DNA of 64,000 nt from Isochrysis galbana (GCA_018136815.1 CM030939.1:868001-932000); one strand, 5' to 3'; counted from the stretch's first letter, positions 33,471 to 44,880 are shown. Notes: a model not told the origin generated them from the sequence alone. Translations and numbers: made by a program.

Positions 33471-33907
33471 CCGTACATACTCTCACGAGTTTATATTCAC
33501 AGGGCCACCCTTCGGCTAATGTTTCCAACCATCGAGAAGAAAGTCCCATCCACCCAGGCCATCAAAAGCGCAATGTCATGGTGGACGTCGCGCGGCTTCT
33601 TCAGATCCGTCTCATAAGGGAAGCGGCTAAGAGGCGGCGCGGTCCGGCAGGGTGGTAGCACCGCTGTCACCCTAGCCACCCCGACCAAGGGCCTTCACCC
33701 GACCCAGGCGGGACGCCGCCGGCGGCAGGGCGAGGTGGAGTTGGCTAGCGAGGTTGCTGCCGTCTCGGCCAAGCGGGAGGCCTCCTCAGGTTGCCGCGTT
33801 GGGGTTGTGGGAGGCAACCCCCTCTTAGGGATGCTCCTCTTCCGCTTGGTCAGCAAGGGCGGCTGCGCGCCCTTTCCGACCGGGTACCAAATGAAGGCAA
33901 ACGACCT

Positions 33908-35190
33908 AAGGTCCTAGCAAACCGACTCAAGAAGACGATTCACACGATCATTTCCAAGGAGCAAGTAGGCTTTGTGCCTAGGCGAATGATAGGCGAAGCC
34001 ACCCATCTTCTGAAGTTAGTGCAAGCGTACCTAGATGACACGGATGAAGAGGGCCTAGCCCTGGCGATTGACTGGGAGAAAGCATTCGATAGAGTTAGCT
34101 GGGACTATTATCATAAAGCGGTCCAAGCTTTGGGCTTCGGCCCCGGGTACTCTAAATGGCTAGCGCTATTAACAAATGTCGACTCACTTCCGACCCGATG
34201 GATCAAGGTAAACGGTAAGCGAAGTAACCCCTTCACGATACACTGTGGCATGCCCCAGGGTTGCCCGCTGTCGCCTCTCGCTTTTCTCTTAGTGGCCGAA
34301 GGCCTAACGCGCTTAGTCAACGTCGATCCGGAAATGAAGGGAATCACGATAGGACCTAGAGAGTTAAGACTTTCACAATTTGCGGACGACACGCAAATTC
34401 TAGTAAACTCCTACGAGTCATTGGGTAGGGCGATGCACATCCTTGATACATACGGAACCGCCACGGGGGCTAGAGTAAACAAAAGAAAGAGTGTACTAAT
34501 ACGCCTGGGATCGCTTACAGGGACGCGAGCCCCGGGCTCGCTGGCTTACCTCAAAACGCTAGGCGAGGGAGAGTATACCACCGTCCTAGGAGTGCCCTTC
34601 TGGGAGGGACCCGAGAACGATACCTTCTGGGAAAAGCTTTATGCCAAGCTTAAGAAAAAAGTCGCGGCGTGGAAAGGAGTGCAAAACCTCTCGATTCACG
34701 GAAGAACGTTGCTAGTGAACTTTATTATCTACGGAACTCCGAGGTACTGGCTATCCACTATCACCCCGCCGGCATGGTTCATGGAGGCTATCGACTCCGA
34801 CGTGCAAACAATACTGTGGGATAGATCCCCTCGACTACAGGCGGACGAATTGGGCTCCACGCGGGAGGGGAGAAAGTGGATAACCTTTCCGACATACCCG
34901 AGAGTGGGGACGAGTGAAGACGGGCCCCTTCTGGGGATAGGACTACTCCCGATGGCCGAACACACGCGCGCGCTCCAAGCGATTTGGATTATCCGCTATC
35001 TAAACCCGTCCGCGGCGGACTGGAAGACAGTTCTAGATCAATGGTTCAGTCGCACCCCATTAGGGAGAGCTGCGGTATTCTCGAAGGTCGAACCGCGGAA
35101 CCTTTTAGCCAGCATTAGCGGAAACAGCACGCTTCCGGCTTTTTGGAAGCAAGCACTCGAAAATTTCAGACGGACCGCATCCGCTGTAAA
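33908..35190 (+). mobile_element. LINE reverse transcriptase, right part
   Basis: Continuation of the LINE broken at 30490: VLANRLKKTIHTIISKEQVG, then LAIDWEKAFDRVSW (first Asp box), GMPQGCPLSPLAFLLVAEG and FADDTQIL (catalytic box). Thumb and connection segments follow, to ALQAIWIIRYLNPSAADWKT and FWKQALENFRR at about 35185. The frame is open throughout, so this part is fresh. It resembles L1/Tad-like RTs. Downstream ORF2 sequence (zinc knuckle) is missing. Confidence 0.9.
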
Positions 35191-35532
35191 TTCTCTACTA
35201 CCCAATGCCGGTGGTAGACCAAGAGCTGATTTAAACCAGATGTTGGACAGGATGTGTCATATTTTATGGACTGGGGCGCCAGGATGAGCCATCGGACGGC
35301 AGACAAGCTGGTATACTGCATACTGCCATGAGACGATGCATCTACGGGAACGGATGCAAAGCGCAGGGTGGTCCCCAGATGTGGTCAAGTGGGATAGTGA
35401 TGAGGATAGTGATAGTGATGATGATGACGAGCTCTCGCGAGGTGACAGCGGTGCTACCACCCGAGCAGCTGCCGACTATGGCCTTGCCGATGTCAGGCGT
35501 GGACCCCAGTGGAAGGGGTAGCGGATAGCAAC
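35191..35532 (+). other. Unassigned sequence with acidic reading frames
   Basis: The LINE-like match ends near 35190. The frame continues to a TGA at 35285-35287 (DLNQMLDRMCHILWTGAPG). A second frame has an acidic run (DSDEDSDSDDDDEL, about 35395-35435). It may be a fragment of another gene. No family is recognised. Confidence 0.35.

Positions 35533-35582
<50 letters not shown>
35533..35582 (+). repeat. (GTA)n microsatellite
   Basis: About 16 perfect GTA/TAG units. It lies between the LINE RT region and a LINE 3' UTR copy. Confidence 0.95.
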
Positions 35583-35604
35583 CATCTTCAAGAATATTTT
35601 TTTC

Positions 35605-35830
35605 GGGATAAGCAGGTCACTCAACAGCACAAGAGGAAGGCGAGAACATACCGTTGAGGACAGGTGCACCACGCTCAGCTCAGACCCTCCGCATGACCTG
35701 AGCCCTGAGCCCCTAAGTAGAGCACAAGGGGAGTTGCCGCAAGGCGGGGAGTGAGGGTGAGGAAGGAGAATGGGCGTGGCTTCGAGAGCAAGACACAGTG
35801 CCACGTGTGAGGCGAGGATATCCAAAAAAA
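35605..35830 (+). mobile_element. LINE 3' UTR fragment
   Basis: Matches 16361-16620 over nearly its whole length (GGAGTTGCCGCAAGGCGGGG and CAGTGCCACGTGTGAGGCGA) and ends in an A-rich tract (CCAAAAAAATTTAATC). Confidence 0.65.
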
Positions 35831-35996
35831 TTTAATCATCAAAACGAACAACAAAACCCCAACCCGGGTCTACTCATTAGGTTGAAGAGTGCTCGGGCAG
35901 GGGCAGGGGCAGGGACGGACTCCGTTGCTCCGTGTTGCCGATGAAGGCACAAAGGTTAAACTAGAAGAATAAGGAACTCTAAGCTCGGTCGCAGAA

Positions 35997-37919
35997 ATGG
36001 CGCGCGGCGCGACGGCTCTGCTGCTAGCCGCGCTTCTGTCCACACTGGCGCGGGCCGTCCCTTCGTCGCGGCTGTCGCCCCGCACGCTCCCATCCCTTCG
36101 TCTCCCCTCGCCGCAAGCATGCGCCGAGCGCATCGTCGACAAGCTCGAGCAGCCGCATGAGGCTTTGTCCACGACCGCAACCAGAGCCAATGGCGGCCCG
36201 CTCCGTCCCCTTGAGCTTCTCTGGCGCTTCTCGCGCCCAAACACTCTAATAGGCTCGGCCATGTTCACTCCTGCTCTTTCGCTCTTCGCCGCGCCTTCCA
36301 GCGTCCCGGCTGCCACGCTCCTTTCTGTGCTGGTGCCGCTTGTATCGTATGCTATCTTGCCCTCGCTGCTCATCAACATCTACATCACAGGGCTCAACCA
36401 GCTCTTTGACGTTGAGATTGACAAGGTGCAAGTGCTGGTAGTTGGGTGATAAGTCAGCAGGAAGGGTCAGGGTCGGGGGCGGAAGGCAGGTGTGTGGGGG
36501 CTGGGGGAGCCGAGTGGTGGATTTGATGGGCCTGCACACATCATCGAACATGCATGCGAAGAATGCACTGCGACACAGTCATTGAGGTAGTTGTGTCGAC
36601 TCCAGTTTAATGGTCCGAATCTCAGATGTCTGATGCAGCTGCACACCGATCGGCCAGGTCTCACTCCGCCTGTCCCCGTTCTGCAGGTTAACAAACCAAA
36701 ACTGCCCCTTGCATCGGGAGAGGTGACGCTCAAGCACAGCTGGTCAACTATGCTTGCATGCCCCTGTCTTGGAGCCGGTCTACGTTATACACATCCTCCG
36801 CTCTCTTCCCCCGCACTACGATCGGTGCTTGTTGGCTTGGCGCTTCTTGGCACTGGCCATTCTGTGCCGCCCGTACGGCTGAAACGGTATCCTCTGATGG
36901 CATCTTTTTGCATCATGGCCGTTCGCGGTGGCCTCATCAACTGGGCCTTCTTCCAGCATGCTGCTACTACCGGATTTGGAGCACCACTTGCCACACCCAT
37001 CGCGGGCGTAGGCGCGGTCGCCGGTGGAGACTGATCTACGATTGCGCTGCATTGGACCAACCATGTTCTACACATTGTAAGTGCCAGTACCTTTATCCAA
37101 GGAGGAAAGGCTATAGAGCCCCAAGCCCACCAAAGGCAACCGTTTGGTTTGGCTCCATTGGAGCCTTTCTGTAGTCCGGTAACCATCTGCCATAACTTGA
37201 CATGCCGGTTTAGTAGCCGTGTTTACGCAATATTAATGGCGATGCCACTCGAAGCACGAGCAAGCGGCGTGCACTCTCTTGCAACGGGACTAACTTCATC
37301 CCAATGCTTGTTCTTCATCATCAAGATTTGGGATCGTCATTGCACTTGTGAGGGACGTCCCTCACGTGGCGGAACGTGGCGGGAGATCGAATCTACGGCA
37401 TAAATTCCTTCTGAGTCCGTACGGGTCAACAACAGGTGTGTGCGAGGGCGTAGACGGGCCAACATGTTAAATGCCACCTTTTTATTCACTTGCGTCGGTT
37501 GGTGATCTTGCTGTCATACCAATGCATGCCAGGTGCTCTCATGTTTGCACTTGGCCTTCTCACGGTTGCTCTAATTGCTGTCGGTAGCGCCCTCAGTATT
37601 GCCGCAAGTGTGGCAATGACTAAAGGGCTGCACGCGCGCGCGGCTCGCAGGCCCATCGTTGCTGGAGCTGCCTTCTTCGCGGCGAGATTTGTTAATGTGA
37701 AATGTGCTTGGTGTGCCATTTACGCGTGTACGAGATCGCAAGGTATATGAACGCACCCGCTTGCCCATGCGCCATCATCGATACTCTCTCGCATTCTCAC
37801 TATCACAGGTCCGCCTATCGTCCGTGGATCCACTTGATGCTGCTGCGGTACATTCCTACTACATGCAACTATGGAAGGTATTCTACGGCTTCTACTTGAT
37901 GATGCCATTCGCTCGGTAG
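35997..37919 (+). pseudogene. Homogentisate phytyltransferase-like gene, copy C
   Basis: Same exon plan as copy A. Exon 1 is 35997-36425 (signal- and transit-like start, then NQLFDVEIDK), exon 2 begins at 36687, and the last exon ends in YYMQLWKVFYGFYLMMPFAR with TAG. Copy C keeps CAG where A and B have TAG after NWAFF. However, it lacks 29 nt in exon 2 after the GVGAV codons (about 37020), giving an early TGA. Exon 3 carries an extra short duplication (ACGTGGC ... ACGTGGC, about 37364-37380), and exon 4 starts with extra bases. It is therefore probably a pseudogene too, or the assembly carries errors. Confidence 0.8.
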
Positions 37920-38670
37920 TTGCACATTTCGTGTGTGGCATGGGCAATGCCAAGCAAAACAGCTCGCATCGAGGCTTTGACTTGCGAGGCAGGGCTTCGA
38001 CGAGGTGTTCGAATCGGGAGGAAGGCAGTATCAAGACTTGCTCAGATGAACCTACTCTGAGCAAGAGTCCGTGATCGTGATGACCCACGCACTGTCCCTC
38101 CTGCTTATGTCTGCAACATCGTTTCCGCCCTACGGCCCATCTGCGTCTACTTTCCCTAGAGATCTCTTTATGAAGTCAGCCAAATCCTCACGATGCGCAA
38201 GGTGATCGCGCTTCATGTCTTCTTGGCTCAGGTGTGAGAAGGTGAATAGTGTGCAGGCTACGATGCCTATTCATGGCCCGGTCACTCACGGTAGGGTCAA
38301 GAAGGTCACCACTCGGAACGTCGAATATGAGGCCAAAATGAGCTTTCTATAGGTGGTGTGACAGGTAGTGTGGGTAAGGCTGAGGCTGTGGAGTGAATGA
38401 TGGCTCTTCTTGAACAATTCGGGAGGAACTCGACATGCGTTGAAGAGGAAGAGGATGCAACCTGAGGTTGTTTGCTTTTTGTAGCCCTAACTAAGTGTAT
38501 ACTTACAACGAGCCTCAGCCGGAGATCAAAAACCACATTTTATGATCTCGGAACGGGCGCAAAGTGCACAATGGCATCGACAATGTCAATAAGTGGGAAA
38601 CACCGTCCATTCGCCTATCTGGGTACTAGTAAGCACCAGCTCCAAGACTTGAATCAATTACAGCAAGCCC
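37920..38670. other. 3' flank of copy C and unassigned sequence
   Basis: Up to about 38300 it parallels the flank of copy A (15227-15600). Beyond that, no gene is recognised. Confidence 0.45.
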
Positions 38671-38677
38671 GCTGAGG

Positions 38678-38962
38678 GCGACAGAGGGTAACGTCTACCC
38701 CCTCTCCAAGATCTCGGATTTCAAGGAGAGGGCCACGGTGGAGCTGGGCATGCACTACGTCCGCAACAGCATCCTCAACACCATGCTGGGCAAGACCATC
38801 AAAGATCGAGTTCCTCGTTATCGGTACCTCATGGACATCCCTCAGCTGCGTTTTGACGACGTGGCGATCGACATTGTCAAGGAATTTGGTGGAGGCAGCA
38901 TCGGAGGCGCGACGGACGAGGCTTATCATTTTCTTAATATGTTTGTTGCTCGGGGTGTGTAA
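38678..38962 (+). CDS. Hypothetical protein fragment
   Basis: An open frame ATEGNVYPLSKISDFKERAT, continuing to VPRYRYLMDIPQLRFDDVAI and ending NMFVARGV. Composition is balanced and protein-like. There is no clear ATG at its beginning, so it may be the tail of an exon or of an older gene. The family is not recognised. It is followed by a G run and then gypsy element G2. Confidence 0.35.
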   Translation, partial: ATEGNVYPLSKISDFKERATVELGMHYVRNSILNTMLGKTIKDRVPRYRYLMDIPQLRFDDVAIDIVKEFGGGSIGGATDEAYHFLNMFVARGV

Positions 38963-38966
38963 AGAT

Positions 38967-41944
38967 TTACCAGGAAAAAGCACCGGGGGGGGGGGGGGGG
39001 GGCGAGCTTTTGCCGTCGTCCCGTTGAGAGTGAGAGGCCCTTGGGGCATCCTCCGATTCGTTGCGTCGAGTGCGGAACTTGAGGGTGTGTTGTATTCCTG
39101 CCCATCTGAAGGCTATAGGCATGAATATTCGTGTAAGGTACGCGCTCACAATTACAATTGAACAGTTCTACGTGTTGCCACTGACGCACAAGACACACAG
39201 ATTCGGATTCCCCATGGTCTCAAGTCCAGGTTTGCAGATTTTGGTCTCGAAATTTGCGGTCGTTTCATCCTGTAGCTTCGCTACAGGTTCGATTCAAGAT
39301 TCACGCTGGAACTTATCGCCGCGTCGGTGACGTTAACTCGCCGGATGAGATTGAGTCGCTCGACGAGGACCAACGTAAGCTCCTCGAGGCAGCCAAAATC
39401 GACCCGGAGGGCCGTCTCTCGATGCCCCAACGTGAACAAGTTCGTCGCCTACTGGCCCGACGTATCGCTGCTTTCGCAATTGACCCGACCAACCCGAATC
39501 ACACTCACGTGATGGAGGTAGAGCTACCGCTCAACCCCGGAGCCGAAGCTCACCGCCACGCACCGTCTAGAGTTGGACGAGAGGGTGAGAAGATCATAGA
39601 GGACGAAGTTTGCAAGATGGAGTCCGCGGGCATCATTAGGAAATCAAATTCGTCGTGGGCCTCTCGAGTCGTGCTGGTCACTAAGAAGGATGGCTCGGTA
39701 CGTTTCTGCGTAGATTACCGCGACGTCAACTCCAAGCTTCGTCTAGAGGACAGCCCTCTTCCCCTCACGGTAGAAGCCATCGACCGATTGTCGTCCGGCC
39801 AAGGCAACCTCGATTCTCTATTCCTTTGCACCCTGGACCTAGCATCTGGTTTTTGGGGTATACCGATCAAAGAGTCGACAGCCGTCCGGTTCAACCTCCG
39901 GCTAACTCTAATTCTAATTCAAACCCCTCTTCAAGTCCAAGTTCAAGTTCCCAATCCAATCAAGTTCCACGTCGAATTCAAGAGTCGAGTCGTAATCCTC
40001 CTGATCTGCCTTCGAGTCGTACCCGTTCTCGTTCACGTTCGTAGCGCTAAGTCGACCGGAAGTGGATGATTAGCGTCGCGTCAGCGCCTGACCCAGCGCA
40101 ACTGCCCGAGCAAAACTCCTGTAAAAGGGAGAACGTGGTAGGACGTGACGTACGAAATCGGGGGCCGCCGCGCTAAGCTGCCGATTTTGTGCTCGCTTTG
40201 GATCCATGGGTTAATCCTTCTCTTCTAGGTCTTTCGTCTCGTATGGTTAAATGAACTCTCTTGGCTCGACATCGGGAGACGTCTCGATTTAAGTCGGGGG
40301 GTGTTGTATTCCTGCCCATCTGAAGGCTATAGGCATGAATATTCGTGTAAGGTACGCGCTCACAATTACAATTGAACCGTTCTACGTGTTGCCACTGACG
40401 CACAAGACACACAGATTCGGATTCCCCATGGTCTCAAGTCCAGGTTTGCAGATTTTGGTCTCGAAATTTGCGATTCGAATTTTGTTTTTGCTGTTACTAT
40501 AATTGTTGGCTCGTTTAAGGTAATAAACCGGCATGACTTCGACTTTTCGTTCTGCAGTCGCTCTGCGAGACTCTCTCTCTCTCTCTCCGTCCGCCTCTCC
40601 TCGGCCGACGGCAGGAAGATTCGTCCAAAACATTCTCCGGTCCCAAGATATCTCGTGGGGGGTCTCTCCGCGCTCCGCGAGGGAAAGGACGCGATCTCGC
40701 TCCGAGATCGGCCTCGCGCCCTCCCAAGCTGCCCCGCCGTGCCCTCGGTCCCTCGCCCCCCCCCGCGGCAGGTTCTTTCCCTCGGCGTGCCGTCCGTCGC
40801 CTCCGGCCGTTATATTATTCCCCCCCCCGCGCGAGGTTCTTTTCTCCTCCGCGCGCGGTTCGTTTCCTCCGGCCGTCGTTCGTTCCCCCCCCCCGCGCGC
40901 GCTCTGTTCCCCGCCCCTCGCTTCGGTTCCTCTCGCGATTCCTTCGATGATTGCCTCCATCTCGTCCGCTCTTCTTCGCGATCCTCGCGGAGGGGGCACC
41001 GACGTTTAACGTTAGTTTCGCCGCGGTTTCGGTAAAAGAAAGGAAGAACGAATGGCACGCGCCTCGCGTCTCGCGTCTTGTTTCGTCGCCCCTTGCTCGT
41101 CGCTTGTCTAGAAGGTCTCTCCGCACATCGCCTTCTTCCCCCGCGCGAGTTTGGATCTCTCCTCGACCCTCCGCGTTGGCTTCAGCGGACGAGTTTCACT
41201 TTAACGATAGTCCGAACCCTTCGTTTGCGTAGTTTTGCGCTCTCTTTCCGTATATCTTCGCGCATGACGAGCGATCGCGACTTCAGCCTTCGCCGCGCGG
41301 GAAGGGTTTGTTTATCGTATGATTCCGGAGTGTTTACGTTAGTTTTCTGAGCCCAAGGACTTTGGTTTTTGGTTTCTTGTGAGTGTTTTTTGTAGCAACT
41401 TCGTCGAGTCCCACCGTGTTCCCAAGCGAGTCCCCCCCGAGTTCCCGAGTCTATACCCCGAGTCAACGAGTCAATACAAGTCAAGCACGCGCCTGAGCCA
41501 CCCCCAGTCGCCTGCCACCACCTCCCACAAACAAGCCTCCTTCCACACCTCCGCGCCCTCCGTGCGTCGTGCGTCGTGCGTCGATCACCATGCCCGTAGT
41601 CAACCCCGAGGAAAGCTCCATGAGCTCCCCGCAAGAACCGCTTTCCGCGCTAGCTGCCGGCGCGCCCTCGCAGGCAATCTCCAAGAGTGAGATCAGCCAT
41701 GCTCTGACAGGGTGATGGGGGGCACTAACATCATCAACGTGTTATTTGGCGACCTAAAGACGGCGGACGGGCCCTGCTGGTTGAATTTCACCAGTAAGCG
41801 ATCGACAATGTCGGTCGAGCGAATGAGGAACTTGTCCTCAATATTAATGCCGCCATGCCTGCCATGCGAGGAGAAAATCGGTGAGATGTGGCCATTGAGC
41901 TCATCTGTGAGAAGGAGGGTGCAGAATGAGCACAGCGCAAGCAA
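38967..41944 (-). pseudogene. Minus-strand hypothetical ORF split by gypsy G2
   Basis: Minus-strand frame 41944-41715 (MLALCSFCTLLLTDELNGHI ... NNTLMMLVPPIT) stays in phase with 39082-38967 (KFRTRRNESEDAPRASH) if G2 plus one target copy is ignored. It begins with a hydrophobic segment. No family is recognised. It may be a chance frame, but the reading-frame continuity across the insertion gives some support. Confidence 0.3.
39088..41709 (+). mobile_element. Ty3/gypsy element G2 with target-site duplication
   Basis: Starts TGTTGTATTC at 39088 and ends GCTCTGACA at 41709, flanked by the 5-bp duplication GGGTG (39083-39087 and 41710-41714). The 3' LTR (40302-41709, about 1.4 kb) follows a GTCGGGGGG polypurine-like tract and looks whole; the 5' LTR is partial. 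Internally only part of pol remains (protease-RT linker and the first RT blocks, FCVDYRDVNSK). It is a reduced, non-autonomous copy of the G1/G3 family, with at least two large internal losses. Confidence 0.9.
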
Positions 41945-42267
41945 CAGCGAGGGCAGGGGGTCCTAATGGACCTCGGATATATGCTAGTTGGGTGTATTGG
42001 GAACTTTCTACCGTGAAAAATCCTCAAATTTCCTCAATTGTGCGACGGTCATTTTTCCACCCCTTATAAAAAAACACTATAATTGTGCGACCGGGGGCAC
42101 CGTGCGTGCTCCCCTGTGGCCATGGATGGCAGCCATGCTCAAGTCGCGTTCCGTCAAACAAATCAGAAGTTTGTGCGCGCTTGCGTCTCGCGGGTTGACG
42201 ATTGTGCTCGACGAGTACAACGTGTGAAATGGTGTTTTGTGTCCGCTTAGCGTTTTCGCACATAACG

Positions 42268-42513
42268 TTAGATGAGCCGGAGGATGAGAACCAAAATTAC
42301 AGCGACGAAGAGTGGAATCACACTCTTTGTGTAAGCGATTGCGAAAACCGCAAGAAGGGCGACACCCACTGCCAGTAATATACGCCATTTACCATTTCTA
42401 GTCTTCCATTCCTTGGCAAGCTGCGCGTCGTCAATGAACAATGAAAACCGGGTACGCCATCGATTTATATATGCGTTCGAAAAAATTGAACGGCAATGAG
42501 GGAATGAAGGCAT
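42268..42513 (-). CDS. Small two-helix membrane protein, unknown
   Basis: An 81-residue frame with a basic N-terminal half (DAQLAKEWKTRNGKWR) and two closely spaced hydrophobic segments (ILLAVGVALLAVFAIAYT, VIPLFVAVILVLILRLI). ATG at 42513. No family is recognised. It could be a viral-type small membrane protein or a host exon. Confidence 0.4.
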   Translation of the reverse strand: MPSFPHCRSIFSNAYINRWRTRFSLFIDDAQLAKEWKTRNGKWRILLAVGVALLAVFAIAYTKSVIPLFVAVILVLILRLI

Positions 42514-43400
42514 TTGCTGAGTTGAAAAATCCCGGAGAAGGCGCGCCTCACCGCTCCACTGCAGCCTGGCCCTCTTTTGACGGAACGCGACTTCTGCACC
42601 AAGTAGAGCTCCTTTATTACAGTGTACTTAAGCGAGCCGGATGCTTGCTACCTTCTTGGTTAGTCTTCATAGAGAGAGAATCATATCCGCAGATGCGACA
42701 TCCTTTCTGCTACCACTATGGTGCCACTCTGTTACCGCACTGCACGCGAATCACATGTTACGCGGGTGGGGAGGCCTCGGGTGCCACTTTAATTACACCA
42801 GGTAGCCCAACCACTCCCTGGGCTACCCCCCACGGATCACTGAACTCCCATGCCCCATGCATGAAGCAGAGGCGTATAGAGGCGCGCAGGTGCTGACAGA
42901 AAGACAGGAAATCCAACGGCCACCCGCCGGCTCGCGCCATTGAGCAAGTCAGGGGAAAGGCGCTTCTTCGCGCGGGAGAGGTGAGGAGAGGCAGTGCAGC
43001 GTGCAGCCGCCGGCCAGCCGTGAGCGCATGGGGAAGGGAAAGAAGTCCCCGGGCAGCCGGTTGCAGGCGGCGTCCTTGACTGGTAGGCAGAGTCTGCTGG
43101 CGGACGGTCACCTCGCCGCACTCGCCAGCGGGCGGGAGTGGGGGCAGGGAGGGACGGGGGAGGAAAGTAGAGAGGGAGCGCTTCCCCAGATCATTATTCA
43201 CGATTTGAAAGCTTGAGAAATACGCAATTCTTGAGGTTTTCCTCAAACTTCAAATTGTGAATGTTGAAGGTATCCTTCATTATTTACGTCAAGATATGCG
43301 TTTTCACCCTTCACTAACACTGCCTACACAGTGCATGTCCTGACGAGAGGGGAAGGGATAACGACACTCGAACACAACCCCCCCCGACTGAAATTTAGAG
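42514..43400. other. Unassigned region upstream of the GT31-like gene
   Basis: No gene recognised. Overlapping short frames on both strands lack family features. A membrane-anchor exon of the GT31-like gene could lie here, but I could not find it. Confidence 0.35.
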
Positions 43401-43424
43401 TTTTGTCTCGGCTCGCGCTCGTGC

Positions 43425-44514
43425 GTGTGCATGTCGCTCGCTACGATGGGTGAGCTGGGGCGACCGTTCGGTGTAATCGGAGTGTTCAGTGCGGAGGGGC
43501 ACCAAGAGTATCGGGAAGAGCTTCGGCGTACCTGGATGCACAACGGCGAACCGTTGGGGCTTCTCAGCCGTTTCGTAATGCGTGGCAACGCGACGGGGAT
43601 GCGCGCTGAAGCACGCCAGAATGGCGATATCGTTTTGCTTGAGGCCCTGCCGGCGGCCCTGCCCCGCTCAGTCGGGCCGCTGGCAATGATCCTCCCATGG
43701 TTTGATTACGCGCTTTCAGCGTGGCCGACGATCTCGTTCCTGGGCCCTGGGCAAGGCTGACGACGATGTGTGGATCGACATAGCCTCTGTCGCAGCACAA
43801 CTGCACTCAGTGCAGAGCCTTCTCTGGCAGACGCTCCACGTCACGGAGATCTACTGGGGAGTGATGGAGAGCTTCCACTGGTCCGTGGCAACGTCGAGCC
43901 CTATCGGCTTCAGCTATGGGATCCAGGACTGCCGGGGGACGGAGCGCACGTGGCCCTCACACGGGGCACATGCAAGCAACAATGCGACTCTAATTGGCCC
44001 ATTTCCCTTTGCAAAAGGAGCGCTCTTTTTCCTGTCGCGCGGACTTGCATCCGCGCTCGTTGCACAGGATGAGCTTGTGGAGGATGTAGCCCGCACGGTG
44101 CAGTCGGTTGGGCGCGGAGGCAAGCTGCCGCCCTACGAGGACGTCTTCGTCGGCGCAGCCCTTGCGTGCACCCCTCTGTCTACCAAAGCGGCAATATTGC
44201 AGGCCGGTGGCCACGGGGTGTACAGCGAAGGTTGGAATTTCAAAGTCTTCAACACCTCGCTCATCTATCACCAGCGGACCAAAATTCCGGCACGCATCAC
44301 AACAGTGCACAATGAGCTCTTTCATCGCACCGCGCCGGCCTTGAACAAGGAAGTGGCGATAACATGTGCACCTGTCTACCGTTCGTGCGCCAACATCTCG
44401 TGGGTGAGGTGCACTGCTCGCAACCACCAAAGCACTGGAATCATAGACTTCAAGCACCGCCCGATTCAGCTTAATGTCTCAAATTTGCGCGCCGCGCCGC
44501 ACACCAGCACATGA
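43425..44514 (+). pseudogene. GT31-like glycosyltransferase in two frames
   Basis: GT31 enzymes (beta-1,3-galactosyl- and N-acetylglucosaminyltransferases) act in the Golgi. The N-terminal part (43425 to about 43745) reads FGVIGVFSAEGHQEYREELR then RTWMH, the classic GT31 start. The second part, in another frame (about 43745-44514), has GKADDDVWIDI (DDD metal site) and YEDVFVGAAL (EDV motif), and ends HTST. The two frames meet near 43740-43750 (SFLG in one, ALGKADDD in the other) with no room for an intron. A 1-2-nt indel or a sequencing error must therefore lie there. No signal anchor is seen upstream. Apart from this point the gene looks intact. Confidence 0.7.
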
Positions 44515-44756
44515 TTGTGGAGGTGCCAATAGATGCTAAGGGCCGTCTCATAAAGTCTCCTTGTGTCGACAATCTTGGGGGCACAATGTAGATCTAGCCA
44601 TTTCCCAAGCGTGTTTTTACGGCCCTGTCTGCAGGCTCTACAGACCATTCAACCACCGCCATTCGCACCACCACTAAGTTCAAGTACGATCTCAGCCTCA
44701 GTTCTGAGCATTCCTTGAACACACATGACACATGTTAGATGTTAGGACGGTCATTC
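44515..44756. other. 3' flank of GT31-like gene
   Basis: No ORF or repeat recognised. Confidence 0.4.
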
Positions 44757-44850
44757 AACCTACTTTTATAAGTGGGGGTCAATGGGGGCCGCGTGCCCAC
44801 CTCTTTCCATCGCGGACACCCCCCGGGGTGGGCCCGTACATTCAACCTCA
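44757..44850 (+). repeat. Dispersed repeat R1, copy 2
   Basis: CCTACTTTTATAAGTGGGGG and the following C/G block match 15838-15918 and 61315-61440. The match with the third copy continues to about 44880 (GGGCCCGTACATTCAACC). Confidence 0.7.
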
Positions 44851-44880
44851 GCCCCTGCCTTCTGGCAGGGGTAGGCCGGT

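Larger units (their letters stand above)
30491..33907. mobile_element. Virus-like insert with inverted ends (fossil)
   Basis: The insert splits the LINE RT. Its ends match as an imperfect inverted pair: TTGCCTTCATTCGGTGCC at the left, and the complement of GGTACCAAATGAAGGCAA at the right (16 of 18 positions). AAGG stands at both borders as a possible target duplication. Inside are short ORFs on both strands, including a markedly A/T-rich one, tandem repeats, two long direct-repeat families, and six copies of a TCTGACAACTTTCCGCG-type motif in both orientations. This compact layout resembles DNA-virus or Polinton-like-virus DNA. I recognise no capsid, polymerase or integrase, so the family is open. 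It looks rearranged, with several breaks. Confidence 0.5.

Noticed and set aside
35533-35582. CRISPR-like array or coding Val/Val repeat
   Set aside because: It is a plain GTA microsatellite without spacers.
42837-43246. Minus-strand ORFs as a conserved gene
   Set aside because: Arg/Pro/Ala-rich frames overlapping in several registers, with no recognisable domain.
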